From positions 1 to 5,870 of the forward strand of contig JADZBW010000222.1 in assembly GCA_020851885.1 (NCBI GenBank): a stretch of 5,870 bases of DNA, in the 5' to 3' direction. The stretch is from Fimbriimonadaceae bacterium (GTDB taxonomy: Bacteria > Armatimonadota > Fimbriimonadia > Fimbriimonadales > Fimbriimonadaceae). Made by a program: the position numbers and the translations under genes. The notes under the pieces are model-generated. The model ran no database searches and had not been told where the DNA came from. It saw nothing but the letters and a program-made list of their open reading frames with translations. Of this stretch, positions 1 to 5,870 are shown in pieces (the stretch's first letter is position 1; every line of letters starts with the position of its first letter).

Positions 1-379
1 CCCACGTCTCTTTGAAGTCCTCTTGGCCAAGGAAGAAGAGGCTGTAGGCGGCGACCACGAGGTCGTAAGAGTTTGGCTTCATCTCGAAATCTTGGAGAAG
101 GGAGTGGTGAAGGTGGACGCGGTGGTTGGATCCGAGCCTTTGACTTAGAGTGGTGAGGGCCTCTTGGTGGCCATCCACGGCGTCGACCTCCCAGCCCTTC
201 TCGGCCATGAACAGGACGGCGTGCCCCACGCCGCATCCGAGATCGACCGATTTTCCACTCCGTGGTAGGTGGGGCTCCAACTCGCGGAAGAGTGGATGGA
301 GGGGCATCGAGCGCGTGGCGTCGAAATACTCCTTCCAGGAGCTGACCGGGTTGGGGGGCACCAGGGCGGTGGGGTCCAT
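1..379 (-). CDS. Class I SAM-dependent methyltransferase (partial, C-terminus outside window)
   Basis: It transfers a methyl group from S-adenosylmethionine to an unidentified acceptor and is probably cytoplasmic. The minus strand reads from an ATG at 379-377 for 126 complete codons and runs off the left edge without a stop. Residues 45-53 form the SAM-binding motif I (VDLGCGVGH) at the end of the first Rossmann strand. An acidic residue, D69 in DAVDGHQEAL, sits at the end of strand 2, where it would bind the ribose hydroxyls. D97-F98 fits motif III, and residues 105-117 (YDLVVAAYSLFFL) fit motif IV. The aromatic N-terminus (WKEYFDATRSMPLHPLF) resembles Methyltransf_11/25 or TehB-like proteins. 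The start is firm because an in-frame TGA lies a short way upstream with no other start codon between, although no Shine-Dalgarno sequence is visible. The substrate cannot be assigned. It is divergent from the hydrolase/glycosyltransferase pair, so a functional link is not implied. Confidence 0.88.
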   Translation of the reverse strand, partial: MDPTALVPPNPVSSWKEYFDATRSMPLHPLFRELEPHLPRSGKSVDLGCGVGHAVLFMAEKGWEVDAVDGHQEALTTLSQRLGSNHRVHLHHSLLQDFEMKPNSYDLVVAAYSLFFLGQEDFKETW

Positions 380-497
380 GAGGGGAGTATGGATGATGGA
401 GGTGAGAGGGTGATGGATTTGACCTCATGGTCCATCGACTCCTCGATTGGTGAATTGGCCCGGATGAAAGCGCGAGGGCGAGACACCCTTGGAAATC
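380..497. other. Divergent intergenic region between methyltransferase and GH172 genes
   Basis: This stretch must carry the promoter of the leftward methyltransferase and may carry that of the rightward hydrolase. The only -35-like match on the plus strand is TTGACC at 419-424, and no good -10 lies 16-18 bases beyond it. A 6-base inverted repeat (GATGGA at 412-417, TCCATC at 431-436) overlaps a shorter one (GACC at 421-424, GGTC at 429-432), but the two are not concentric. GAGGG at 474-478 could be a Shine-Dalgarno sequence for a TTG at 489. No regulatory site here is convincing by eye. Confidence 0.4.
412..436. repeat. Imperfect inverted repeat in divergent intergenic region
   Basis: GATGGA at 412-417 is the exact reverse complement of TCCATC at 431-436, with a 13-base spacer that contains a TTGACC hexamer. 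Its position between divergent genes is where an operator could lie. Six-base arms are short enough to arise by chance, so this is only a weak candidate. Confidence 0.2.
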
Positions 498-1715
498 ATG
501 CCCGACGGCCATGCCACAAGACACAGAGAATCGTTCGTTCGAGCCCTTTTGGTGGGGTTGGGCGGGGTAATTTTTGCGTTAATGTCGCAAGGCCCACTCT
601 CCCAAATCGCTCAGATCATCGATGCTCGATCGAAGCGCATTTCCAGCTATGACCAAACGGGTGGCAACAGCGACTGCATCGGCATCGATCCCGGCCAGAC
701 CAAGACGATCGCCGAGATTGAAGGTGCGGGAATCGTGAAACACCTATGGATCACGATCAGCTGCAAGGATGAATTGATTCGGCGCAATTTGGTTCTGCGG
801 GCCTTTTGGGACGGTCAAACCCATCCGAGCATCGAGAGCCCGATCGGGGACTTCTTCGGGCAGGGGTGGGGGATGAAGTACAACTTCATCTCATTGCCCC
901 TGGCGGCGGCTCCGGCGGGTGGGAATGCGCTTGTCTGCTACTTCCCGATGCCATTTGGTAATGGCGCCCGATTCACGGTGGAGAATCAGAGCTCGGAAAC
1001 GGTCGACGCGTTCTACTACTACATCGACTATGAAGAACATGCTTCTATCCCTGAGAGCATGGGGCGATTTCATGCTCAATATCGGCAGGAGCTCACGCAG
1101 CCAGAGTCTGACCTTGGGGATGTCGAAAACGAGTGGACGGTGTTCGCGCCTTTCGCCAAAAACCCGTCGGATGAATCCAACTACGTCTTCTGCCACCCCG
1201 AGGGCACGGGTCATTTTGTGGGTGTGAATTACTACGTGAACTCTCCCAGTCCAATCTGGTATGGAGAGGGAGACGACATGTTCCTCGTCGACGGGGAATC
1301 ATGGCCCGGCAGCGCTCACGGGACTGGAACCGAGGATTACTTCAACCAAAGTTGGTGCCCGGACGAGCATTATTGCCATCCCTACTTCGGAACGGCCAGG
1401 GCTCCGGGCAGGTTGAACGATTCTGCCAGATTCGGGTGGCTGGGGCGGACGCATGTTTACCGCTTCCACCTTGAGGACCCGATCCGATTTCGCAAGAGCC
1501 TTCGGGCAAGCATCGAGCATGGCCATGCCAATTGCCTGACGCTCGATCTGGCAAGCGTGGCCTACTGGTACCAGACGCTTCCCTCTCTACCTTTCCCATC
1601 CTTACCCAGCGTCGACGAGCGGCGCCCGAGGCCGGAAATCGGGGTGGTCGATGTCCATCGATGGCGGGACACCTGGCGACAATCGAAAGGTGGGGGCCGG
1701 CAGTACGGAAATTGA
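498..1715 (+). CDS. GH172 family glycoside hydrolase (DUF2961), probably exported
   Basis: It is a predicted hydrolase or transferase acting on furanoside glycans. Characterised GH172 members act on difructose dianhydride or D-arabinofuranosides; the substrate here is unknown. The 405-residue product is full length for the family. Residues 44-59 (RSKRISSYDQTGGNSD), 73-88 (EIEGAGIVKHLWITIS), 104-121 (WDGQTHPSIESPIGDFFG), 149-158 (YFPMPFGNGA) and the C-terminal IEHGHAN (339-345) and SVAYWYQ (353-359) are family hallmarks. Glutamates E257 (in GEGDD) and E279 (in GTGTEDYF) are 22 residues apart, about the spacing reported for the catalytic pair; assigning them as catalytic is inference. From ATG 498 the N-terminus has a basic stretch and then a hydrophobic run (ALLVGLGGVIFALM), like a signal peptide. 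TTG 489 gives three more residues. ATG 582 gives 377 residues and starts just before the conserved domain, and codon use in 498-581 is less typical. A basic, glycine-rich tail of about 30 residues follows the conserved domain. The stop lies 7 bases before the glycosyltransferase gene. Confidence 0.9.
   Translation: MPDGHATRHRESFVRALLVGLGGVIFALMSQGPLSQIAQIIDARSKRISSYDQTGGNSDCIGIDPGQTKTIAEIEGAGIVKHLWITISCKDELIRRNLVLRAFWDGQTHPSIESPIGDFFGQGWGMKYNFISLPLAAAPAGGNALVCYFPMPFGNGARFTVENQSSETVDAFYYYIDYEEHASIPESMGRFHAQYRQELTQPESDLGDVENEWTVFAPFAKNPSDESNYVFCHPEGTGHFVGVNYYVNSPSPIWYGEGDDMFLVDGESWPGSAHGTGTEDYFNQSWCPDEHYCHPYFGTARAPGRLNDSARFGWLGRTHVYRFHLEDPIRFRKSLRASIEHGHANCLTLDLASVAYWYQTLPSLPFPSLPSVDERRPRPEIGVVDVHRWRDTWRQSKGGGRQYGN
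568..573 (+). promoter_or_regulatory. Possible -10 element for a leaderless transcript starting at ATG 582
   Basis: TAATTT matches the TANNNT -10 pattern and ends 8 bases before the in-frame ATG at 582, the spacing expected if transcription starts at the start codon itself. The surrounding bases (566-583) are the most AT-rich stretch in this part of the window. No convincing -35 is seen, which is common for such promoters. It would compete with the reading in which 498-581 encodes a signal peptide. Confidence 0.22.
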
Positions 1716-1722
1716 AACTTCG

Positions 1723-2742
1723 ATGAAGTCCAGACTTGCGTTCGTCGACCATTCATTCCATCAGAAGACGAAGTCCTCCGACTTCTTTGTCGAACTGCTG
1801 GAGCGGTCCTTCGAAGTCGTCCGAGTTTGGGATGAGGCTTGGCAGGGCGGGGCGCACGCCACCGCCGCCCAGATCGATGCGCTTCGGGTCGATGCGGTGG
1901 TGATGTGGCAGGCGAAGTTGCCGGAAGCTGAGATTCGCCAGATCAAAGTTCCAATCACCTGGGTGCCGATGTTCGACCAATCTCAAGGCTTGGCCTGGGG
2001 TAGCGGGGAAGCCGCACAAACCCGAAGGCAAGGGCTCAAGGTCATCGCTTTCTGCAAGGCGATCGCGGAGAACCTCACAAAACATGGCGTGGAAGTCCTA
2101 CCGGTCCAATACTTCATCGAACCAGCGGCGACGCCGATTGCGGAATTCTCGAAGCCGAGTGTGTTTCTTTGGCAAAGGGCAGAAATCGGATTTGAAGAGA
2201 TCAAGGCGTTGTTTGAAGAATGGCCAGACGTTTCTTTTTTGGTCAAGGTCGATCCTGATCCAGGGACTCCTCCATGCGTGATTTCGATCGAGGATCAGCA
2301 TAGGTACCGGGTGACGGTGATCCAAGGCTTCTTGCCCAGAGACGAGTATTTGGAGCTGGTTGGGAAGTGCAACATCTACGTGGCCCCTCGTTCGGCGGAA
2401 GGCATCGGCCTGAGCTTCCTCGAGGCGATGGCAAAGGGGATGATCGTTGCCGCGCCGGATCGCCCAACAATGAACGAATATATCCGGCATGGACAAAACG
2501 GATGGCTTTTCAATGTACGAAGGGCGCAACCCATCAAACCATGTGATCTATCTGCGATGAGCCAGGCAACTTGCAAGGCCGTCGTGGAAGGGGCGGACCG
2601 ATGGCAATCGCAGGCGACGGAAATTGCCAGCTTCATCGCCAAGCGGTCCCCTTACCCGTTCAAAGGCGTTGGCTTCCCAACCCGTGCGCGTATCTTCCTT
2701 GAAAAAGTGCACCGACGGATCTACCGGGTTCTCGGGCGCTGA
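1723..2742 (+). CDS. GT-B fold glycosyltransferase, GT4-like
   Basis: It is predicted to move a sugar from an activated nucleotide sugar to a glycan or lipid acceptor, probably at the cytoplasmic face of the membrane. The product has 339 residues, a normal length for a single-domain-pair GT-B enzyme. The N-terminal domain starts with MKSRLAFVDHSFHQKTKSS and holds PMFDQS at 82-87. FLWQRAEI at 148-155 marks the change to the C-terminal Rossmann domain. The diagnostic E-x7-E donor-phosphate motif is E226 to E234 in EGIGLSFLEAMAKG, preceded by NIYVAPR and followed by APDRPTMNEYI and NGWLF. No signal peptide or membrane helix is evident. The start is ATG 1723, 7 bases after the hydrolase stop. A longer reading from ATG 1651 would overlap the hydrolase and adds a non-conserved, low-complexity leader. 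The ribosome binding site is weak (GGAA at 1707-1710), which suggests translational coupling to the hydrolase. The sugar donor and acceptor cannot be told from the sequence. Confidence 0.87.
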   Translation: MKSRLAFVDHSFHQKTKSSDFFVELLERSFEVVRVWDEAWQGGAHATAAQIDALRVDAVVMWQAKLPEAEIRQIKVPITWVPMFDQSQGLAWGSGEAAQTRRQGLKVIAFCKAIAENLTKHGVEVLPVQYFIEPAATPIAEFSKPSVFLWQRAEIGFEEIKALFEEWPDVSFLVKVDPDPGTPPCVISIEDQHRYRVTVIQGFLPRDEYLELVGKCNIYVAPRSAEGIGLSFLEAMAKGMIVAAPDRPTMNEYIRHGQNGWLFNVRRAQPIKPCDLSAMSQATCKAVVEGADRWQSQATEIASFIAKRSPYPFKGVGFPTRARIFLEKVHRRIYRVLGR

Positions 2743-2746
2743 GCCT

Positions 2747-2762
2747 GGGGAAGCAACTCCCC
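2747..2762 (+). other. Short stem-loop after the glycosyltransferase stop codon
   Basis: GGGGA at 2747-2751 pairs with TCCCC at 2758-2762 around a 6-base loop, starting 4 bases after the TGA at 2740-2742. No T-tract follows, so it is not a standard intrinsic terminator. It may be an mRNA-stabilising or attenuating hairpin between the glycosyltransferase and the small downstream gene, or chance. Confidence 0.25.
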
Positions 2763-2785
2763 TTGCCGAAAATGATATTTGGCTT

Positions 2786-2791
2786 AGAGGG
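2786..2791 (+). promoter_or_regulatory. Ribosome binding site of the 65-residue small protein
   Basis: AGAGGG lies 6 bases before the ATG at 2798, a near-ideal Shine-Dalgarno spacing and the best-placed one in the window. It is the main reason for believing the small downstream reading frame. Confidence 0.45.
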
Positions 2792-2797
2792 TTCCAC

Positions 2798-2995
2798 ATG
2801 TTCGAGAAACTGATATGCGCGGCGATTGTCGTTGCGGTCCTGGGCACCGCATCGGTACCGAAGGTCGAGAAGGAGGGCCATAAGGCGCCTTCAATGAAAG
2901 CGGACACCTCGTTCGCAGCACCCGATAAGGCGACAAAGCGCCTCGCGGACAGTAACCATCGGTTCATCGAAAACGACGCCAGGCCGGGCAATTAG
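2798..2995 (+). CDS. Small hypothetical protein with signal-like N-terminus
   Basis: I do not recognise this 65-residue product. Its N-terminus has the layout of a signal peptide or membrane anchor: a charged start (MFEK), a hydrophobic core (LICAAIVVAVLG at residues 5-16) and a small-residue TAS segment at 17-19 where cleavage could occur. The remaining roughly 45 residues are hydrophilic, rich in K, A, D and E, with no cysteines and no recognised motif, so they look disordered. A well-spaced AGAGGG ribosome binding site precedes ATG 2798. The frame is also open upstream to 2624 inside the glycosyltransferase gene, but that part is shadow. It lies 55 bases after the glycosyltransferase stop in the same orientation, so it could be the last gene of that operon. 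The main doubt is length: an open frame of this size can arise by chance, and no homologue comes to mind. Confidence 0.42.
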   Translation: MFEKLICAAIVVAVLGTASVPKVEKEGHKAPSMKADTSFAAPDKATKRLADSNHRFIENDARPGN

Positions 2996-3154
2996 TTCGC
3001 GGGTCATCCGTGCGCATTGGGCAAAGGGCAGAGGTGGCAACCTGTTCCGACGCGCGCCATGGCCCCGAAAGCGGGACGGTGAAAATCCTGGATTGGGTCA
3101 AAAGCCACTTTCAATGGTTAGGGCGTTCATACTAAACGCAACTTCCAACGGAGG
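2996..3154. other. Intergenic leader of the tricorn-like peptidase gene with several small dyads
   Basis: The stretch has no convincing reading frame. It contains a run of short symmetric elements: AGGT/ACCT around GGCA at 3032-3043, the perfect palindrome GCCATGGC at 3056-3063, CCCG/CGGG around AAAG at 3064-3075, and AATCC/GGATT around one T at 3084-3094. No T-tract follows any of them, so none is a clear terminator. CATACT at 3128-3133 is a poor -10 match without a properly spaced -35. The region probably holds the peptidase promoter and 5' leader, but I cannot place them. Confidence 0.4.
3150..3154 (+). promoter_or_regulatory. Shine-Dalgarno sequence that decides the peptidase start
   Basis: GGAGG directly abuts the ATG at 3155, leaving no spacer, which is poor for initiation there. 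The in-frame TTG at 3161 lies 6 bases downstream, an ideal distance. The real start may therefore be TTG 3161, two codons shorter. The signal-like N-terminus is kept either way. Confidence 0.5.
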
Positions 3155-5870
3155 ATGGCTTTGACCTCAATTACCGCGACACTTGCGCTGACCCTGGCTA
3201 TGCAGGGCGGCGAGGCGCCTGAAATGCGCCTGATGCGTTGGCCCAACATTCATGGCGACAACGTTGTTTTCACTTATGCCGGCGACCTTTGGCTCGCCAA
3301 AACCACGGGCGGTTACGCCCGACGCCTGACCACTCACCCGGGGCTCGAATCGAACTCTCGAATTTCGCCAGACGGTAAGTGGATTGCCTTTACTGGCAGT
3401 TATGAAGGCAATCCCGATGCCTATGTGATGCCGATCGAAGGTGGCGAACCCCGACGTCTGACGTTTGAACCGAACAACGACAATGTCATCGGCTGGACCC
3501 GAGACAACAAGGTGATGGTTGCCTCGACGACGGGAAACTTCCTCCAGAATCAGCAGAGGCTATGGCTCCTGAACCCTGCGGGTGGTCCTGCCGAGGCGAC
3601 AAAGGTTCTCGAGGTCACTCAAGGTTCCTTCATGCCGGACGGAAAGACGCTCGTCTACAACCGGATGGGCTCCTACAATTTCAACTGGCGCCGCTATCGC
3701 GGTGGCACTCAGGGCAGGATCTCCTTCTTCGACCTAAGCTCCAACAAGTATTGGGAACTGCCGAGCGCGAGAGAGCAGAGCTACTTCCCAATGGCGGTGG
3801 GCGATGCAGTCTATTACATCAGCGACAAGAAGCTGGGCACCTTGAACCTGTACCGGTACGATACGGCTTCCAAGAAAGAGACTCAGCTCACCCAATTCAA
3901 CGATGCCGACATCAAGTGGCCCTCGACCGATGGCAAGACGATCATCTATGAGCGGGATGGCTATCTTTGGACTTATGATCTGGCCTCCGGCAAGATCGAC
4001 AAGCTGAATCCCGAATTGAGAAGCGATTTCGTCACCGCCCGACCCTATTTGCGGAAGCTTGCGCCGGAAATCCGGGCGCTGGCACTTTCGCCGAGTGGGA
4101 ATCGGATTGCCGTGGAGGCCCGTGGAGAGCTTTTCAGCATCCCCGCCCGGAACGGCGAAACGCGCAACTTCAGCGGCACGACTGCTTCTCGGGAGCGATT
4201 CCCAGCTTGGTCTCCCGACGGAAAGACCATTGCCTATGTAAGCGATGAATCGGGTTCCAATGAGGTCTACACCCAACCTCAGTTGGGCGGGGCGCCGACC
4301 AAGCTCACCTCGGCGAGCATTGTGCCTAGCGGAATCGATTGGTCCCCGGACGGCAAGTTCCTCGCGATCACGACTGAAACGAGCGAACTCTATATTCTGG
4401 ATGTTGCATCCAAGAAGCTGACTCAGGTCTACAAGTCCCGTTTCGGTGGGGGTTCGAGCTATGATGTTTCGCCGGACAGCAAGTGGATTGCCTACGTCGA
4501 CCAGGCGAAGAACGGCTTCGGCCAGATCTACCTCTACGATATCGCCACCGGTAAGGCGACTCAGGTTACCGACGGCTACTACGACGATTCGTCGGTCGCG
4601 TTCGACATGAACGGAAAGTACCTCTACTTCGTTTCGCGCCGAACGTTCCAGCCCAGCTATGGCGACTATGAGTTCAGCCTCAAGATCGGTGATGCGCAGC
4701 GGATCTATGCGATGCCTCTCACCAAGGACTTGCCCAATCCGTATATCGCCAAAGGAGATGAAGAGCCAGCTGGCGAGGCTCCCAAGCCTCCGGCGGCGGG
4801 AGACAAGTCGGTCAGGGTGGATTTTGACGGACTGGCCGAGAGGGCGATCGTCTTGCCGCTCCCGAACTCCAACTATCCGGGCTTGATCGGTCTGGATGGC
4901 GCGGTCCTGTTCTTCCAGGATGGGGCACTCAAGAAGCTCGATCTGGGTGGCAAGGAGGCTCAGCCGATCCTGCAGGGCCTGACGGGTCCGGTCGCTTTCA
5001 ATGCCTCCCGCACGAAGCTCGCTTACCTGGCGCAGGGCACGTTGGGCATCGTACCGATGGCGCCGGGCCAGCAGGTGGGCGCCGGTCGAGTGGACACGAG
5101 CAGCGTCGAGGCGGTCGTCAAGCCTCGCGACGAGTGGAAGCAAATGTTCTGGGACGCATGGCGTTGGGAGAAGAACCACTTCTACGATCCCAACATGGTC
5201 GGCCTTAACTGGAAGGCGATTGGCGATCGATATGCCCAGTATCTGCCCTATGTGGCGACGCGTCTGGATCTGAACTATGTTCTTGGACTGATGCTGGGCG
5301 AATTGGGCACCGGACACTCCTATGTGCAGGGCGGCGACTTTGGAAACATGGGGACTTCGATTCCCGTGGGCCAGCTCGGCGCGGACTATGAAGTCGTTGG
5401 CAACAACGTTCGGTTCAAGAAGATCTATCGAGGCGCCAACTTCGACGAGTCCCGACGCGGTCCGCTTGGCGAACCGGGAGTGGATGTTCGAGACGGCGAC
5501 TACTTGCTGGAAATCGACGGTCAGGCCGTGGACAAGAACACCAATCCGAATTCGCTGCTGATCAATAAGGTCGGGAAGACCGTCATCCTAACCGTTGGTA
5601 CTTCGACTTCCACAGCAACCGCTCGCAAGGTCCGGGTTCGTCCCATCGGCAACGAGGGACAGGTTCGCTACCACGAATTCGTGGAATCGAGCCGCAAGTG
5701 GGTTGAGAAGATGTCGGGCGGCCGAATCGGTTACATGCATGTGCCGAACACCGCCTTCGAGGGAGCGGTCGAGTTCATCCGGGGCTATTGGAGCCAAACG
5801 GACAAGGATGCGATGATTGTGGACGAGCGGTGGAACGGCGGCGGATATATCCAGCCTTGGTTCGTGGACA
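3155..5870 (+). CDS. Tricorn protease-like S41 peptidase, exported (partial, C-terminus outside window)
   Basis: Tricorn proteases are large serine peptidases that trim oligopeptides; this bacterial version is probably periplasmic or secreted. The frame is open for 905 codons and leaves the window; archaeal tricorn has about 1070 residues. Residues 2-16 (ALTSITATLALTLAM) form a hydrophobic, signal-like start without a basic n-region. TolB/PD40-type propeller repeats follow, with clear SPDGK-like blades at about 71-75, 353, 397 and 439 and weaker ones near 161, 254, 313 and 484. A proline/alanine-rich linker lies near 535-555. The C1 helical domain starts near 650 (DEWKQMFWDAWRW from 659) and ends in GELGTGHSYVQGG, where H721 matches the catalytic histidine. 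The tricorn serine just before it is Gly720 here. A PDZ domain spans about 735-830 (DVRDGDYLLEIDGQ). The S41 core begins with IVDERWNGGGY at 888-898. The nucleophile serine and the final glutamate would lie beyond the edge. Start: ATG 3155 or, better spaced, TTG 3161. Confidence 0.94.
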   Translation, partial: MALTSITATLALTLAMQGGEAPEMRLMRWPNIHGDNVVFTYAGDLWLAKTTGGYARRLTTHPGLESNSRISPDGKWIAFTGSYEGNPDAYVMPIEGGEPRRLTFEPNNDNVIGWTRDNKVMVASTTGNFLQNQQRLWLLNPAGGPAEATKVLEVTQGSFMPDGKTLVYNRMGSYNFNWRRYRGGTQGRISFFDLSSNKYWELPSAREQSYFPMAVGDAVYYISDKKLGTLNLYRYDTASKKETQLTQFNDADIKWPSTDGKTIIYERDGYLWTYDLASGKIDKLNPELRSDFVTARPYLRKLAPEIRALALSPSGNRIAVEARGELFSIPARNGETRNFSGTTASRERFPAWSPDGKTIAYVSDESGSNEVYTQPQLGGAPTKLTSASIVPSGIDWSPDGKFLAITTETSELYILDVASKKLTQVYKSRFGGGSSYDVSPDSKWIAYVDQAKNGFGQIYLYDIATGKATQVTDGYYDDSSVAFDMNGKYLYFVSRRTFQPSYGDYEFSLKIGDAQRIYAMPLTKDLPNPYIAKGDEEPAGEAPKPPAAGDKSVRVDFDGLAERAIVLPLPNSNYPGLIGLDGAVLFFQDGALKKLDLGGKEAQPILQGLTGPVAFNASRTKLAYLAQGTLGIVPMAPGQQVGAGRVDTSSVEAVVKPRDEWKQMFWDAWRWEKNHFYDPNMVGLNWKAIGDRYAQYLPYVATRLDLNYVLGLMLGELGTGHSYVQGGDFGNMGTSIPVGQLGADYEVVGNNVRFKKIYRGANFDESRRGPLGEPGVDVRDGDYLLEIDGQAVDKNTNPNSLLINKVGKTVILTVGTSTSTATARKVRVRPIGNEGQVRYHEFVESSRKWVEKMSGGRIGYMHVPNTAFEGAVEFIRGYWSQTDKDAMIVDERWNGGGYIQPWFVD

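Noticed and set aside
145..486. 113-residue minus-strand open frame overlapping the methyltransferase
   Set aside because: Its product is a proline/serine/arginine-rich shadow; the neighbouring frame encodes the clear SAM-binding motif.
1342..1752. 136-residue minus-strand open frame antisense to the GH172 gene
   Set aside because: Basic, low-complexity product with no motif, fully opposite a conserved GH172 region.
2747..2780. Intrinsic terminator after the glycosyltransferase
   Set aside because: The hairpin stem is only 5 base pairs and is not followed by a T-tract, so it is listed as a weak stem-loop only.
2548..2991. 147-residue minus-strand open frame across the glycosyltransferase end and small gene
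   Set aside because: No visible ribosome binding site or recognisable domain, and it overlaps the glycosyltransferase C-terminus. It is also a reason for caution about the 65-residue plus-strand gene, since open frames arise easily here.
3020..3100. Riboswitch-like leader
   Set aside because: Short hairpins are present, but no conserved core of a known riboswitch class (cobalamin, SAM, TPP, glycine) could be recognised.
3094..3133. Possible sigma-70 promoter of the peptidase (TTGGGT at 3094, TTTCAA at 3109, CATACT at 3128)
   Set aside because: The spacings are 28 and 13 bases, neither near the required 16-18, and the -10 match is only four of six.
3734..5317. Long (527-residue) open frame on the minus strand
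   Set aside because: It lies wholly antisense to the tricorn-like gene, whose frame shows clear domains over the same bases. The antisense product has no recognisable motif and is the usual by-product of GC-biased third codon positions.

Overview
The window looks like chromosomal DNA from a moderately GC-rich bacterium (by eye, somewhat above 55% GC, with C/G favoured at third codon positions). It holds five protein-coding genes, two of them cut by the window edges. A secreted tricorn-type peptidase with TolB-like propeller repeats next to a GH172/DUF2961 sugar hydrolase is a combination seen in Armatimonadota, Acidobacteriota, Planctomycetota and similar groups. I lean toward an Armatimonadota (Fimbriimonas-like) organism, but that is an inference from gene flavour and not a sequence match.

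Layout. Positions 1-379 (minus strand) hold the first 126 residues of a class I SAM-dependent methyltransferase, which reads leftward off the window. A divergent intergenic stretch (380-497) separates it from a plus-strand run. At 498-1715 lies a complete GH172 (DUF2961) glycoside hydrolase, whose N-terminus is ambiguous: it has either a signal peptide from 498 or a leaderless start at 582. Only 7 bases later comes a GT-B, GT4-like glycosyltransferase (1723-2742). After a 55-base gap there is a small putative exported 65-residue protein (2798-2995) with a good ribosome binding site. A 159-base non-coding gap (2996-3154) rich in short stem-loops follows. The window then ends inside a large tricorn protease-like gene (3155 onward, at least 905 codons). 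This gene contains a signal-like N-terminus, N-terminal propeller repeats, a C1 helical domain with the catalytic histidine, a PDZ domain and the start of the S41 catalytic core.

How they fit together. The hydrolase and glycosyltransferase are almost certainly co-transcribed and probably act on the same glycan (cell-surface or exopolysaccharide), but the substrate cannot be read from the sequence. The peptidase is most likely a separate transcription unit for envelope or periplasmic oligopeptide turnover. No CRISPR array, tRNA, rRNA, insertion sequence or phage feature is visible. I see no clear evidence of a wholly new system. The points most worth following up are the coupled GH172/GT pair, the GH172 start choice, the small exported protein, and the serine-to-glycine change beside the catalytic histidine of the tricorn homologue.
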